A stretch of DNA of 34,430 nucleotides from Clostridiales bacterium (GTDB taxonomy: Bacteria > Bacillota > Clostridia > Saccharofermentanales > Saccharofermentanaceae): NCBI GenBank assembly GCA_017509205.1, contig JAFWQF010000082.1, positions 1 to 34,430 of the forward strand, written 5' to 3'. The position numbers and the translations under genes are program-made. The notes below the pieces were generated by a model. It made no database searches and was not told the origin of the DNA. It worked only from the letters and a program-made list of their open reading frames with translations. Shown piece after piece: positions 7,906 through 15,869 of this stretch (position 1 is the first letter of the stretch; each line of letters opens with the position of its first letter).

Positions 7906-8568
7906 ATGCAGGATAAAAAAGGCGTAATCTTCGACATGGACGGAACGGTCTGGGACTCTTCCGAGAATGTCGCAAAGGCATGGACTGTAAAGGTCCATGA
8001 AGCAGGCTACACAGACAAGGTTGTCACAAGAGAAGACATCCAGAGAAACATGGGCAAGCCCATGGACGAGATTGCCGACAATCTTTTCACATACGCTGAA
8101 AAAGGCGAAGCGAGAAATGCCCTCAGATTCTCATGCGAGAACTATGAGAATGAATACTTAAGAGGCCACGGCGGCATCCTTTACGACGGGATCTGCGAGA
8201 CCTGGGCAAAACTCAAGGAGATGGGCTATCACGTCTATATCGTAAGTAATTGCCAGGCAGGCTACATCGAATCTTTCCTGGAGTTCTACAAGATCGCATA
8301 CGGCAGGCCTGAAGACCTCGTTGAAGACATCGAGTGCTACGGAAATAATTTCCTGCAGAAGGATGAGAACATTAAGCTCATTGCAGAACGCAACGGCCTT
8401 ACCGCGGCATGCTACGTAGGCGACATCCAGAGCGATTACGACTCCACCGTGAAAGCCGGATTCCCCTTCATCCACGCAAAGTACGGCTTCGGCACGATCA
8501 ACACCGAAGTCCCTTACATCAACAGTTTCGACGAACTTACAAAGGTCGTCCCTGAAGTCATCGGTTAA
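7906..8568 (+). CDS. HAD-superfamily phosphatase, phosphoglycolate-phosphatase-like
   Basis: 220 residues. Motif I FDMDGTVWDS carries the nucleophile Asp10 and acid/base Asp12; motif II is VSNCQ; a Lys in the FLQKDENI region serves motif III; motif IV is GDIQSDYDS. The helical cap between motifs I and II fits the PGP/beta-phosphoglucomutase branch. The reaction is hydrolysis (or transfer) of a small phosphorylated metabolite. Because it lies 17 bases before a glycerol-1-phosphate dehydrogenase gene with its own AAAGGAGA ribosome site, a glycerol-phosphate substrate is a reasonable inference, not a demonstrated one. Its own ribosome site AAAGAGG is at 7893-7899. Confidence 0.85.
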   Translation: MQDKKGVIFDMDGTVWDSSENVAKAWTVKVHEAGYTDKVVTREDIQRNMGKPMDEIADNLFTYAEKGEARNALRFSCENYENEYLRGHGGILYDGICETWAKLKEMGYHVYIVSNCQAGYIESFLEFYKIAYGRPEDLVEDIECYGNNFLQKDENIKLIAERNGLTAACYVGDIQSDYDSTVKAGFPFIHAKYGFGTINTEVPYINSFDELTKVVPEVIG

Positions 8569-8585
8569 CAAGAAAGGAGATCAAC

Positions 8586-9641
8586 ATGTCCAAAGACGAA
8601 ATCTCAATTCCCCCTATCCTCAAGATCGAGCGCGGAGTTACCTCACACATCGGTGAATACCTGAAGGCTGAAGATTTTACTCAGGTCGTAATCCTTTTCG
8701 GAAACGGTCTCATCGCCATGTTCGGCGATACCGTCTTCAAGTCTTTCGACGAAGCCGGCGTAAAGGTTCTTCACAGCCAGGAGATGGACACTGTTGACTT
8801 CAAAGACATAACTGATCTTGCATTTGAGCTTCCAAACAAGACTCAGGCGATAATCGGAATGGGCGGCGGAAAAGTCATAGACGCAGCTAAATATATCGGA
8901 TACATTCTCCGTATTCCCTTCATCAGCGTGCCTACGAGCTCATCATCAGACGGATTCTCGAGCTCTACCGCATCCCTCATCGTTGACGGCCACAGAAAAT
9001 CACTTCCCGCAAAGATGGCTTACGGCATTCTCGTAGACACTGACATCATCAAGAGCGCACCCGTCAGATTCCTTCATTCCGGAGTCGGCGACATGGTCGC
9101 CAAGATACAGTCGACTTACGACTGGCAGCATGAGGAAGACTTGGGCTACGGCGAAGTAAACGACTTCGCTTTCATGATCGCCAAGAAAGCAGTCAACTCA
9201 TTCGTCAGAACCCCTTTCCAGTCAACTGAAGAAGACCTCTTCCTTAAAGAACTCTTAGACTCTCTCGCAATGAGCGGCGTCGCAAACGAGATCGCAGGAA
9301 ACTCTGCTCCTACAAGCGGCAGCGAGCACCTGATCTCACACGCACTTGATTCATTCTTAGAGCGTCCTCAGCTCCACGGCGTACAGGTCGGCATCGCGAC
9401 ATACATCATGTGCAAGATATTGGATCACCGCTGGCAGAGAGTAGACACCGTCTTCACGAAGACAGGCTTCTGGGACTACTGTGCAACGCTCGATCTCAAG
9501 GTCGAAGATTACGCTAAGGCGATCGATCTTGCGCCTTCGATGAAGCCTCACCGCCACACCTATCTGCACGAGGAAAAGTTCAGAGAGATGGCAAAGGCTC
9601 TTCTCACCACAGATGAAAAACTAAAGGCAATACTGCATTGA
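8586..9641 (+). CDS. sn-glycerol-1-phosphate dehydrogenase (AraM/EgsA-like)
   Basis: 351 residues, cytosolic. The family reduces dihydroxyacetone phosphate to sn-glycerol-1-phosphate with NAD(P)H. Visible hallmarks are the nucleotide-binding GMGGGKVIDAAK (91-102), the SVPTSSSSDGFSS segment (114-126), and three metal-ligand positions, Asp169 (GVGDM), His248 (GSEHLISHALD) and His264 (PQLHGVQ), in the order seen in AraM and archaeal EgsA. Length is normal. Glycerol-1-phosphate has the archaeal-type stereochemistry; in Bacillus AraM feeds PcrB-dependent prenylated ether lipids, and no pcrB-like gene is in this window. The gene sits between a HAD phosphatase and an antiporter starting one base after its stop. 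Confidence 0.85.
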   Translation: MSKDEISIPPILKIERGVTSHIGEYLKAEDFTQVVILFGNGLIAMFGDTVFKSFDEAGVKVLHSQEMDTVDFKDITDLAFELPNKTQAIIGMGGGKVIDAAKYIGYILRIPFISVPTSSSSDGFSSSTASLIVDGHRKSLPAKMAYGILVDTDIIKSAPVRFLHSGVGDMVAKIQSTYDWQHEEDLGYGEVNDFAFMIAKKAVNSFVRTPFQSTEEDLFLKELLDSLAMSGVANEIAGNSAPTSGSEHLISHALDSFLERPQLHGVQVGIATYIMCKILDHRWQRVDTVFTKTGFWDYCATLDLKVEDYAKAIDLAPSMKPHRHTYLHEEKFREMAKALLTTDEKLKAILH

Positions 9642-9642
9642 T

Positions 9643-10896
9643 ATGAAACTCGCAACACTTTCTGAAAAAGAGATAATCATAACGCTGATAGCACTCGCGC
9701 TCCTTCTTCTGTTCGCGTTCGTATTCGGCACGCTCATGGAAAAGATCAAGGGACCGCGCGTAGTCGGCGAGATCCTTGGCGGCATGATCTTGGGCGGAAG
9801 CTGCCTGTTCCTGCTCTTCCATGCCATTTCACAGCAGATATTCTTCTTCTATCCCGAAGAAGGCAAAGTCTTAAACATCTTCTATCAGTTGGGACTCATA
9901 TTCCTGATGTTCCTGTCAGGTTACAACACCGACATCAAAGTCGATAAGACGAACGCGAAAACGATAAGTCTCGTGTTCATCGGAGCGACCGTTCTTCCGA
10001 TGGCGGGAAGCATCCCGTTCTTCGGTCTCTTCAAAGAACACTTCATAGGAAGCATAAACAACGAGACAGCTTACTGCCTGGTCTTTGCGATCGGTGTCGC
10101 GATAACATCGATCCCCGTAATATCGAAGATCTTTTTCGACATGGGGATAATGAACACGAAGTTCTCCAACACTGTCCTGACGGTTTCCACGTTCCAGGAT
10201 CTGTGCCTTTGGATCCTCTTAAATGTTGCGACGAGGATTGCGCAGTCCGGCGAGATAAAGCTCGTTGAGATGATCGTCATCGTGTTTGTCACGATCGGCA
10301 TTTTCGTAGCTATCGCACTCATCTCAAAACACGTAAAGCAGATAAAGACCGAATGGAAACCGGTAACGTTCTACTCTTTGAGTTTCGTAGTGCTGCTTCT
10401 TACATGCGGTCTTCTCTACATCGCGGGAATAAACATCATGTATTCCGCATTCGTCATCGGCTATCTGATAAAGGCTGTTTTCGGAACGGAAGAGACAACC
10501 AAAAACAGAATGCATTCTCTCGAACAGATCGCATTCTCATTTTTCATTCCAATCTATTTCGCACTCGTCGGAATACAGCTCAACGTCGTACACGATTTCT
10601 CGGTCACGAGATTCCTTCTGTTCTTCGTGATCGCATTCGGACTTGAGTTCATAGGAACGTGGCTGTTGCTCCTGCCTTCAGGCCTTAAGATGAGCACTAA
10701 GATGAACTTCGCGATAACGATGAATGCAAGAGGCGGCCCGGGAATCGTCCTCGCGACAGTCGCATATTCATACAACATCATCAGCCTGGAATTCTTCACA
10801 GTGCTGATACTTACAACGATGCTCTCATCCATGATCGCAGGCTACTACCTCCGTCTGCAGCAGAGAAAAGACGCAAATGTCTTCAACGAGCTTTAA
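9643..10896 (+). CDS. Monovalent cation:proton antiporter, CPA2 family
   Basis: 417 residues with about 12 membrane helices. Typical CPA2 segments are GPRVVGEILGGMILG in the second helix, GLIFLMFLSGYNTD (the antiporter core), and MNARGGPGIVLATVAYS near the C-terminus. There is no C-terminal RCK/TrkA-N or universal-stress domain, so it is the short form. It would exchange Na+ or K+ for H+ at the cytoplasmic membrane. ATG at 9643 lies one base after the stop of the dehydrogenase gene, so expression is likely coupled. The transported ion cannot be decided from sequence alone. Confidence 0.88.
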   Translation: MKLATLSEKEIIITLIALALLLLFAFVFGTLMEKIKGPRVVGEILGGMILGGSCLFLLFHAISQQIFFFYPEEGKVLNIFYQLGLIFLMFLSGYNTDIKVDKTNAKTISLVFIGATVLPMAGSIPFFGLFKEHFIGSINNETAYCLVFAIGVAITSIPVISKIFFDMGIMNTKFSNTVLTVSTFQDLCLWILLNVATRIAQSGEIKLVEMIVIVFVTIGIFVAIALISKHVKQIKTEWKPVTFYSLSFVVLLLTCGLLYIAGINIMYSAFVIGYLIKAVFGTEETTKNRMHSLEQIAFSFFIPIYFALVGIQLNVVHDFSVTRFLLFFVIAFGLEFIGTWLLLLPSGLKMSTKMNFAITMNARGGPGIVLATVAYSYNIISLEFFTVLILTTMLSSMIAGYYLRLQQRKDANVFNEL

Positions 10897-10906
10897 ACAA
10901 ACATAA

Positions 10907-10915
10907 TGATATAAT
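10907..10915 (+). promoter_or_regulatory. Extended -10 promoter before the SseB-like gene
   Basis: TGATATAAT, that is TGn followed by a perfect TATAAT. It predicts a start about 15 bases before ATG 10937, just including the AAGGAG ribosome site at 10924-10929. No clear -35 is present, as expected for the extended type. It would separate this gene from the antiporter operon. Confidence 0.55.
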
Positions 10916-10936
10916 CGGACAAAAAGGAGATAATAC

Positions 10937-11338
10937 ATGGCAGATAAAACACGCGCAGAAGAACTTTACGAGAAGTACGACAAGGGCGAGATGGACATCC
11001 AGACGTTCCTCAAGCAGTTCGGCAAGGAGAAGTTCTTCTACTCAACACCTTTCGGTGAAAAGAAGGATGGCAACAAGACGTTTTTCGTTCTGAAAGCACC
11101 TGACAATGCAGGATTCCTCCCTGTCTTCACCACCACTGACAGAGCCAAGGCTTTCTTTGAGAAGATGGACCGCGCAGGATACATGCTCATGCAGGGCACA
11201 TTCCACGATATAGTTTCAACAGCAAAAAAGGCCAACGAAAAGGCTCCCTTACAGCTCGGTGTAATCGTTGATCCCGGCTATCCTCAGATTCACGTCGAAG
11301 CAAAGAACCTTGATCCCGTGATCGATGCAACAAGGTAA
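10937..11338 (+). CDS. SseB-family protein (SseB N-terminal-like domain)
   Basis: 133 residues, soluble. The core (FFVLKAPDNAGFLPVFTTTDRAKAFF, roughly residues 49-76) matches the SseB N-terminal-like domain found in many small bacterial proteins that have nothing to do with type III secretion. The function in Clostridia is unknown. Start ATG at 10937 has AAGGAG in good position. The next gene begins five bases after the stop, and its ribosome site AAGGTAA overlaps the end of this one, suggesting coupling. Confidence 0.65.
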   Translation: MADKTRAEELYEKYDKGEMDIQTFLKQFGKEKFFYSTPFGEKKDGNKTFFVLKAPDNAGFLPVFTTTDRAKAFFEKMDRAGYMLMQGTFHDIVSTAKKANEKAPLQLGVIVDPGYPQIHVEAKNLDPVIDATR

Positions 11339-11343
11339 TAATC

Positions 11344-11796
11344 ATGCCCGTCACATACAGAAAACTCACGGCATCAGATCTTGATACGTTCATAAGCATG
11401 CGCATCACTCAGCTCAGAGAAGAAGGCGCAACTGAAGACATTGATCTCGTGCCCGCATTAAAGGATTATTACAACCGTCATTTATCTGACGGCACGTTCG
11501 TTTCATGGCTTGCAGTGGACGGTGAAAAGATAATCGGAACCAGCGGCATGTCATTTGTTGAAAAACCGCCTTATTTCAGCTGCCCGACAGGCAGGATAGG
11601 TCTTCTTTCGAGCATGTTCACTGAGCCTTCGTACAGGCGCATGGGCATCGCGAAAGAACTGCTTCACAGAGTGGTCTGCGAGGCAAGAGACTATGGCTGC
11701 GGTGCCGTTCAGATCACCGCGTCAGACATGGGCGTAAAACTCTACACTGCTTACGGATTTGTCCACAACGGCAACTTCATGCAGTACAAACTGTGA
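11344..11796 (+). CDS. GNAT-family N-acetyltransferase
   Basis: 150 residues. The acetyl-CoA pyrophosphate loop is visible as SYRRMGIAKELLHRVV (Q/RxxGxG/A type), preceded by the substrate-side strand GLLSSMFTEP and followed by a C-terminal GVKLYTAYGF motif, the usual C-terminal helix and strand of the fold. The acceptor is not predictable. It is followed after seven bases by a second, unrelated GNAT gene, both probably in one transcript starting at the SseB-like gene. Confidence 0.9.
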   Translation: MPVTYRKLTASDLDTFISMRITQLREEGATEDIDLVPALKDYYNRHLSDGTFVSWLAVDGEKIIGTSGMSFVEKPPYFSCPTGRIGLLSSMFTEPSYRRMGIAKELLHRVVCEARDYGCGAVQITASDMGVKLYTAYGFVHNGNFMQYKL

Positions 11797-11803
11797 GGAT
11801 TAT

Positions 11804-12217
11804 ATGGAAATCAAACGCATAGACGAAGTTAACGATACGATCGGCGAATTCATAAACAAAGAGTTTTCCGATTACGCAAGACAGAATGGGGTCACGCTGA
11901 ACTACGATGAATTCAATTTTGTCGCAGAAGATGACGACGGCACGGTCCTCGGTGTGATCACAGGCCGCACTACATACAACGAAGTTCACATAGTCGATCT
12001 CATCGTCAATCACGAATGCAGAAGAGGCGGCGTCGGAAGTAAGCTTGTTGCTGCAGTTGAGGAAGCATACAAAGGCAAAGGATACAGCAAGATCACTCTC
12101 ACGACATGCGGTTTTCAGGCACCAGGTTTCTACAAGAAGCAGGGCTACGAACTTGAGTTCGTAAGAGAAGACAAAGACCCTAAGCTTTCAAAATACTTCT
12201 TTGCAAAACACATCTGA
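11804..12217 (+). CDS. GNAT-family N-acetyltransferase (second)
   Basis: 137 residues. HIVDLIVNHECRRGGVGSKLVAAVEEAYKGKG holds the catalytic-core strand and the RRGGVG acetyl-CoA loop; APGFYKKQGYELEF is the C-terminal signature. The open frame extends to 11759 inside the previous gene, but ATG at 11804 with GAGG just upstream, within the upstream stop region, is preferred because the preceding residues have no fold counterpart. The substrate is unknown. It is only distantly similar to the preceding GNAT, so it is not a recent duplication. Confidence 0.9.
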   Translation: MEIKRIDEVNDTIGEFINKEFSDYARQNGVTLNYDEFNFVAEDDDGTVLGVITGRTTYNEVHIVDLIVNHECRRGGVGSKLVAAVEEAYKGKGYSKITLTTCGFQAPGFYKKQGYELEFVREDKDPKLSKYFFAKHI

Positions 12218-12221
12218 GCAG

Positions 12222-12959
12222 ATGGAACAGACCGGCAGAAAAACAAAGAAATATGCTTATGCTGCTCTTTTGACTGCAGGATTATTTGCCGTACAGTTTC
12301 TGTTCAGTAGGCTGGGATGGCTTGCCGCAGGACTATTTGATTATTCATCTTTCGACAAGGAAGAAGTGTTTGCAAGACTCGCTGTCCATCACATAATCCA
12401 GATGCTGCTCGCTCTTCTGCTGATCTTCATACTCGTCAAGACCAAGAAGACTGAAGAATTCAAGCTCGCACCGAAATACGATGCAAAAGGAATCAGATAT
12501 ACGCTAATATTCTGCGCTGTGCTGACGGCATACTATGTCGTTTTGTACATCGTCGGTTCCTTCACCGGAACGATCGGCTCGTTCAGTCACGAGCTCACTC
12601 CTGTAAACGTCACAGGATATCTTGGTTTCCAACTGCTGCTTTCAGGGCCTTCGGAAGAGATTCTGTTCCGTTCATTGCCGGTCACACTGCTTCTTTCATG
12701 CCTGAAGTCAGACACTAAAAAAGACAATACTATCGCCATTGTCATTGCAGCCATCCTGTTTGCGATCGCGCACATTGATTTCTTCACTTTTTCGTTTGAC
12801 TTGTTCCAGGTATGTTATGCCTTTGTTTTGGGTCTGATATACGGATATACTTTTATTAAGACGAAAAGCGTCATCTACCCGATTACAATGCACAGCATGA
12901 GCAACGTGATATCAGTCGGCGGATGCTATCTGTATATGTTTTTATCTGCCGGCAGGTAA
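12222..12959 (+). CDS. CPBP (CAAX/Rce1-like) family intramembrane metalloprotease
   Basis: 245 residues, about seven membrane helices. The family signature EExxxR is at 145-150 (SGPSEEILFR), the second motif His184 in IAHIDFF, and a third His in the YPITMHSMSN segment; these make the metal-binding active site of glutamate-type intramembrane proteases. Bacterial members often act in peptide processing or self-immunity; there is no bacteriocin gene nearby, so the role is open. The start is uncertain: ATG at 12222 is chosen, while TTG at 12201 would overlap the preceding gene by 17 bases. Neither has a good ribosome site, consistent with translation coupled to the GNAT gene. Confidence 0.82.
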   Translation: MEQTGRKTKKYAYAALLTAGLFAVQFLFSRLGWLAAGLFDYSSFDKEEVFARLAVHHIIQMLLALLLIFILVKTKKTEEFKLAPKYDAKGIRYTLIFCAVLTAYYVVLYIVGSFTGTIGSFSHELTPVNVTGYLGFQLLLSGPSEEILFRSLPVTLLLSCLKSDTKKDNTIAIVIAAILFAIAHIDFFTFSFDLFQVCYAFVLGLIYGYTFIKTKSVIYPITMHSMSNVISVGGCYLYMFLSAGR

Positions 12960-12965
12960 TTCGAA

Positions 12966-14444
12966 ATGGACAAAAAAGCTTACATAGAACTCATAGACGA
13001 AACTATCGCAAACGGCAGATACAAGGCCGACTGGTCTTCCCTGTCAGGGCACAAGATTCCTTCATGGTATTACGAAGCCAAGTTCGGAATATTCATTCAT
13101 TGGGGAATCTACAGTGTTCCCGCTTATGCATGCGAATGGTATCCGAGGTGGATGTACAACCCGACATCACACGAATACGAATTTCACAAGAAGAACTTCG
13201 GCGATCCTTCCGTATTCGGTTACAAGGACTTCATTCCCATGTTCAAGGGCGAAAAGTTCGATGCGGATCAATGGGTGGAGCTCTTCAAAAACGCAGGTGC
13301 GAAGTACGTGATGCCAGTAGCTGAACATCACGACGGCTTTGCGATGTATGATACGGATCTCAACCGCTGGAACGCAGCGAAGATGGGACCCTGCAAAGAC
13401 ATCGCACTCGAGATAAAACGAGCATGCGAAGACAAAGGTCTTGCCTTCTGCGCATCTTCTCACAGAGCAGAGCACTACTTCTTCATGAACATGGGAAGGT
13501 CCATAGACAGTGACGTTAACGATGAGGAATACAGTGACTTCTACGGTCCCGCCGTCCTCACTCCTGAGCTTTCTGACACCGCCGTCTTTGCTACGATCAA
13601 CGACATCTTTGCAGCGCAGCCTGATGAAGAATTCCTCACTGACTGGCTCGTGCGCACATGCGAGCTTGTAGACAGATTAAAGCCATCTATCCTCTACTTC
13701 GATTCATGGATTCACAACGTTGCATTCAAGCCTTACCTCAAGAAGGTCTGCGCATACTACTATAACCGTGCTCTTGAGTGGGGCAAGGAAGTAACGATCA
13801 ACTTCAAGCACAACGCTTTCCCGCCTGATGTCGCAACTTACGACGTTGAGCGCGGAGCTCTTACCGACATTTCTCCAACTCCCTGGCAGACCGACACAGC
13901 GATCGGCAGAAAGTCATGGGGATACACCAAGGATAACGAGTTCAAACCTGCAAGGCAGATCATCACCGATCTCATCGACATCGTCAGTAAGAACGGAATG
14001 CTTTTGCTCAATGTCGGTCCCAAGCCCGACGGCACGATCACCGATGAAGAAACAGCAGTTCTTCTCGAGATCGGCGAGTGGCTGAAAACAAACGGCGAAG
14101 GCATCTACGGAACAACGCCGTGGAAGGTTTTCGGTGAAGGTGAAGTCAACAACATCGAAGGTTCTTTCCGCGACAACGACGAGAAAGCATTCACTTCAAA
14201 AGACTACAGATTCACTTACAAGAACGGATGTCTTTACGCTTTCTGCATGCATCCGGATAATAATGAATTCTGTATCAGTTCTTTGAAGATAAAGGGCGAA
14301 TTCGACATCGTTACGGGCAAGGTTGAAGCGCTTGGCAGTTACTCTGTTACAGAGTGCAACCGCGATACTGAAGGACTCCACATCTTCATAGATAAGATGC
14401 CCGCTTCAGACAAACCCATAGGATTTAAGATCGAGATAATCTGA
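12966..14444 (+). CDS. Alpha-L-fucosidase, glycoside hydrolase family 29
   Basis: 492 residues, with no signal peptide, so it acts on fucosylated substrates taken up into the cytosol. The GH29 barrel begins at KFGIFIHWGIYSVPAYACEWYP (about 39-60), then KYVMPVAEHHDGFAMYD (113-129), the nucleophile strand ILYFDSWI with Asp246 in the expected place, and LLLNVGPKPDGTI (about 345), a strongly conserved family segment. A C-terminal beta-sandwich-like region follows (about 395-492). The gene starts six bases after the CPBP gene. No fucose-catabolic gene is adjacent. The stop codon abuts the stop of the convergent flavoprotein gene, TGA followed directly by the reverse TGA. Confidence 0.95.
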   Translation: MDKKAYIELIDETIANGRYKADWSSLSGHKIPSWYYEAKFGIFIHWGIYSVPAYACEWYPRWMYNPTSHEYEFHKKNFGDPSVFGYKDFIPMFKGEKFDADQWVELFKNAGAKYVMPVAEHHDGFAMYDTDLNRWNAAKMGPCKDIALEIKRACEDKGLAFCASSHRAEHYFFMNMGRSIDSDVNDEEYSDFYGPAVLTPELSDTAVFATINDIFAAQPDEEFLTDWLVRTCELVDRLKPSILYFDSWIHNVAFKPYLKKVCAYYYNRALEWGKEVTINFKHNAFPPDVATYDVERGALTDISPTPWQTDTAIGRKSWGYTKDNEFKPARQIITDLIDIVSKNGMLLLNVGPKPDGTITDEETAVLLEIGEWLKTNGEGIYGTTPWKVFGEGEVNNIEGSFRDNDEKAFTSKDYRFTYKNGCLYAFCMHPDNNEFCISSLKIKGEFDIVTGKVEALGSYSVTECNRDTEGLHIFIDKMPASDKPIGFKIEII

Positions 14445-15680
14445 TCAGCTTAAGATGCTTTTCGCTGCAAGGTATGCTTCGCTCATGCATGCCTGAAGAT
14501 TGAATCCGCCGCTGATGCCGTCAATATCAAGTGCTTCTCCGAGGATGTAAAGACCCGGTACGATCTTTGACTGCATCGTCTTGCGGTCGACTTCATTTAA
14601 TACTACGCCGCCTCTGGTAACGTATGCTTTTTCAAGGTCAGGCACCTTGTCGATACTGATCTTGAGATGCTTCATCTGCCGGCATATCTTCTTTCTTTTG
14701 TCCTTCAGGAAACCCTGTGCGTACATGTCAGATGCATCAGCCTGCGCTGCTATTTCCGCCGCGACAGATGCGGGAACAAATCTTGAAAGGATAGTAGTTA
14801 TCTTCGTGTCAGCATGTGCATTTATCTGAGATTGAAGTTCGCTGTCGAATGCCTCATCATTAAGCTCAGGAACAAGATCAAGTTCAAGATATACGTTCTT
14901 TACATCAAGAGGGATTTCTCTTGATATCTCCATCGGTGCAGGGCCCGTAAGTCCGAAATCCGCAAACAGAGTGTCCCCTTCAAAGGATGCTGTCTTCTTA
15001 TCTCCATCGAATACACTTATCCGTGCGTTTACGGATACACCGCTCAAGCTTTTGCAAAGCTTAGCTGAAGCTTCATCCGCCTTAATTGGTGCAAGCGCTG
15101 CTTTAACATGGTTTACGCTATGTCCCAGCCTTTTCGCAAACTTATATGAATCACCGGAAGAACCTGTATGCGTGAAAGAGTTTCCGCCGCACGAAAGGAT
15201 TACCTGATCGAAGTGATATGTTCCTTTATCCGTTATTACTTCGAAGTCATCTGACTTATTTATTTCAGTTACCTTAGTCTCACGAAGTATTTCCGTACTG
15301 TCAGAAATATATTCAACGATTGCATCCCTGACTCTGACAGCACTGTCGCACACGGGGAATATCCTGTTGTTCTCTTCTTCCTTTAGCTTAAGACCGAGTT
15401 CATTCTCAACAAAAGACATGGTGTCTTCAGGGCCATATTCCTTCAGCGCAGGATAGATGAATTTCTCTGCTTCGTGATAACACTTCTTAAGCTGTGAAGC
15501 ATCTTTGCGGTTGGTAATATTGCAGCGTCCGTGACCGGTCAGTATCAGCTTTTTACCGGGTACGGGATTCCTGTCTATGAGAGTGACCTCCATGTCACTG
15601 CTTCCATTAAGGCGCTTCAACTGACAGGCCGCAAAAAGGCCCGCTGCACCGCCGCCGATTATCCCAACTCTCTTTTTCAT
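14445..15680 (-). CDS. HI0933/BaiN-type FAD-dependent oxidoreductase
   Basis: 411 residues. The N-terminus is an FAD-binding Rossmann loop, VGIIGGGAAGLFAACQL (about 5-21), then the family motif GKKLILTGHGRCNITN (about 42-57), and the C-terminal GEALDIDGISGGFNLQ (about 384-399) that closes over FAD. The family includes BaiN, a bile-acid 7-dehydroxylation-related flavoprotein, and many uncharacterised members, so a specific substrate should not be assumed. ATG at 15680 starts exactly at the Rossmann strand but has no Shine-Dalgarno; TAGAAT lies six bases upstream, echoing the leaderless arrangement at 2662. It is convergent with the fucosidase gene. Confidence 0.88.
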   Translation of the reverse strand: MKKRVGIIGGGAAGLFAACQLKRLNGSSDMEVTLIDRNPVPGKKLILTGHGRCNITNRKDASQLKKCYHEAEKFIYPALKEYGPEDTMSFVENELGLKLKEEENNRIFPVCDSAVRVRDAIVEYISDSTEILRETKVTEINKSDDFEVITDKGTYHFDQVILSCGGNSFTHTGSSGDSYKFAKRLGHSVNHVKAALAPIKADEASAKLCKSLSGVSVNARISVFDGDKKTASFEGDTLFADFGLTGPAPMEISREIPLDVKNVYLELDLVPELNDEAFDSELQSQINAHADTKITTILSRFVPASVAAEIAAQADASDMYAQGFLKDKRKKICRQMKHLKISIDKVPDLEKAYVTRGGVVLNEVDRKTMQSKIVPGLYILGEALDIDGISGGFNLQACMSEAYLAAKSILS

Positions 15681-15757
15681 ACAGATATTCTATCTCAATT
15701 ATCCTGACGGGGAATAATCTTTTTCCGTTCCGCGAAAATACCCAAGACAGAAGGGCT

Positions 15758-15786
15758 TTGAGGCTTTAAAATATAACTGTTGTAAG
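15758..15786 (+). promoter_or_regulatory. Possible promoter of the AraC-family gene
   Basis: TTGAGG (15758-15763), a 17-base spacer, and TGTAAG (15781-15786). Both hexamers match consensus at four of six positions, so this is a weak call. It would give a leader of about 75 bases. The rest of the 189-base gap between the divergent genes shows no other structure I can support. Confidence 0.3.
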
Positions 15787-15869
15787 ATCGGACAAAACAA
15801 TATCGAAAATGACAGGAACTGTAATCCACCGGAAGTTATACTGACCTCATCAAGGAAGGAGAACACGAG

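Noticed and set aside
10937..11338. Type III secretion component, from the SseB name
   Set aside because: The SseB N-terminal-like domain is common in unrelated bacteria, and no secretion genes are present.
14445..15680. Bile-acid 7-dehydroxylation gene baiN
   Set aside because: The HI0933-type family is widespread, and no other bai-like gene is near, so the specific role is not supported.
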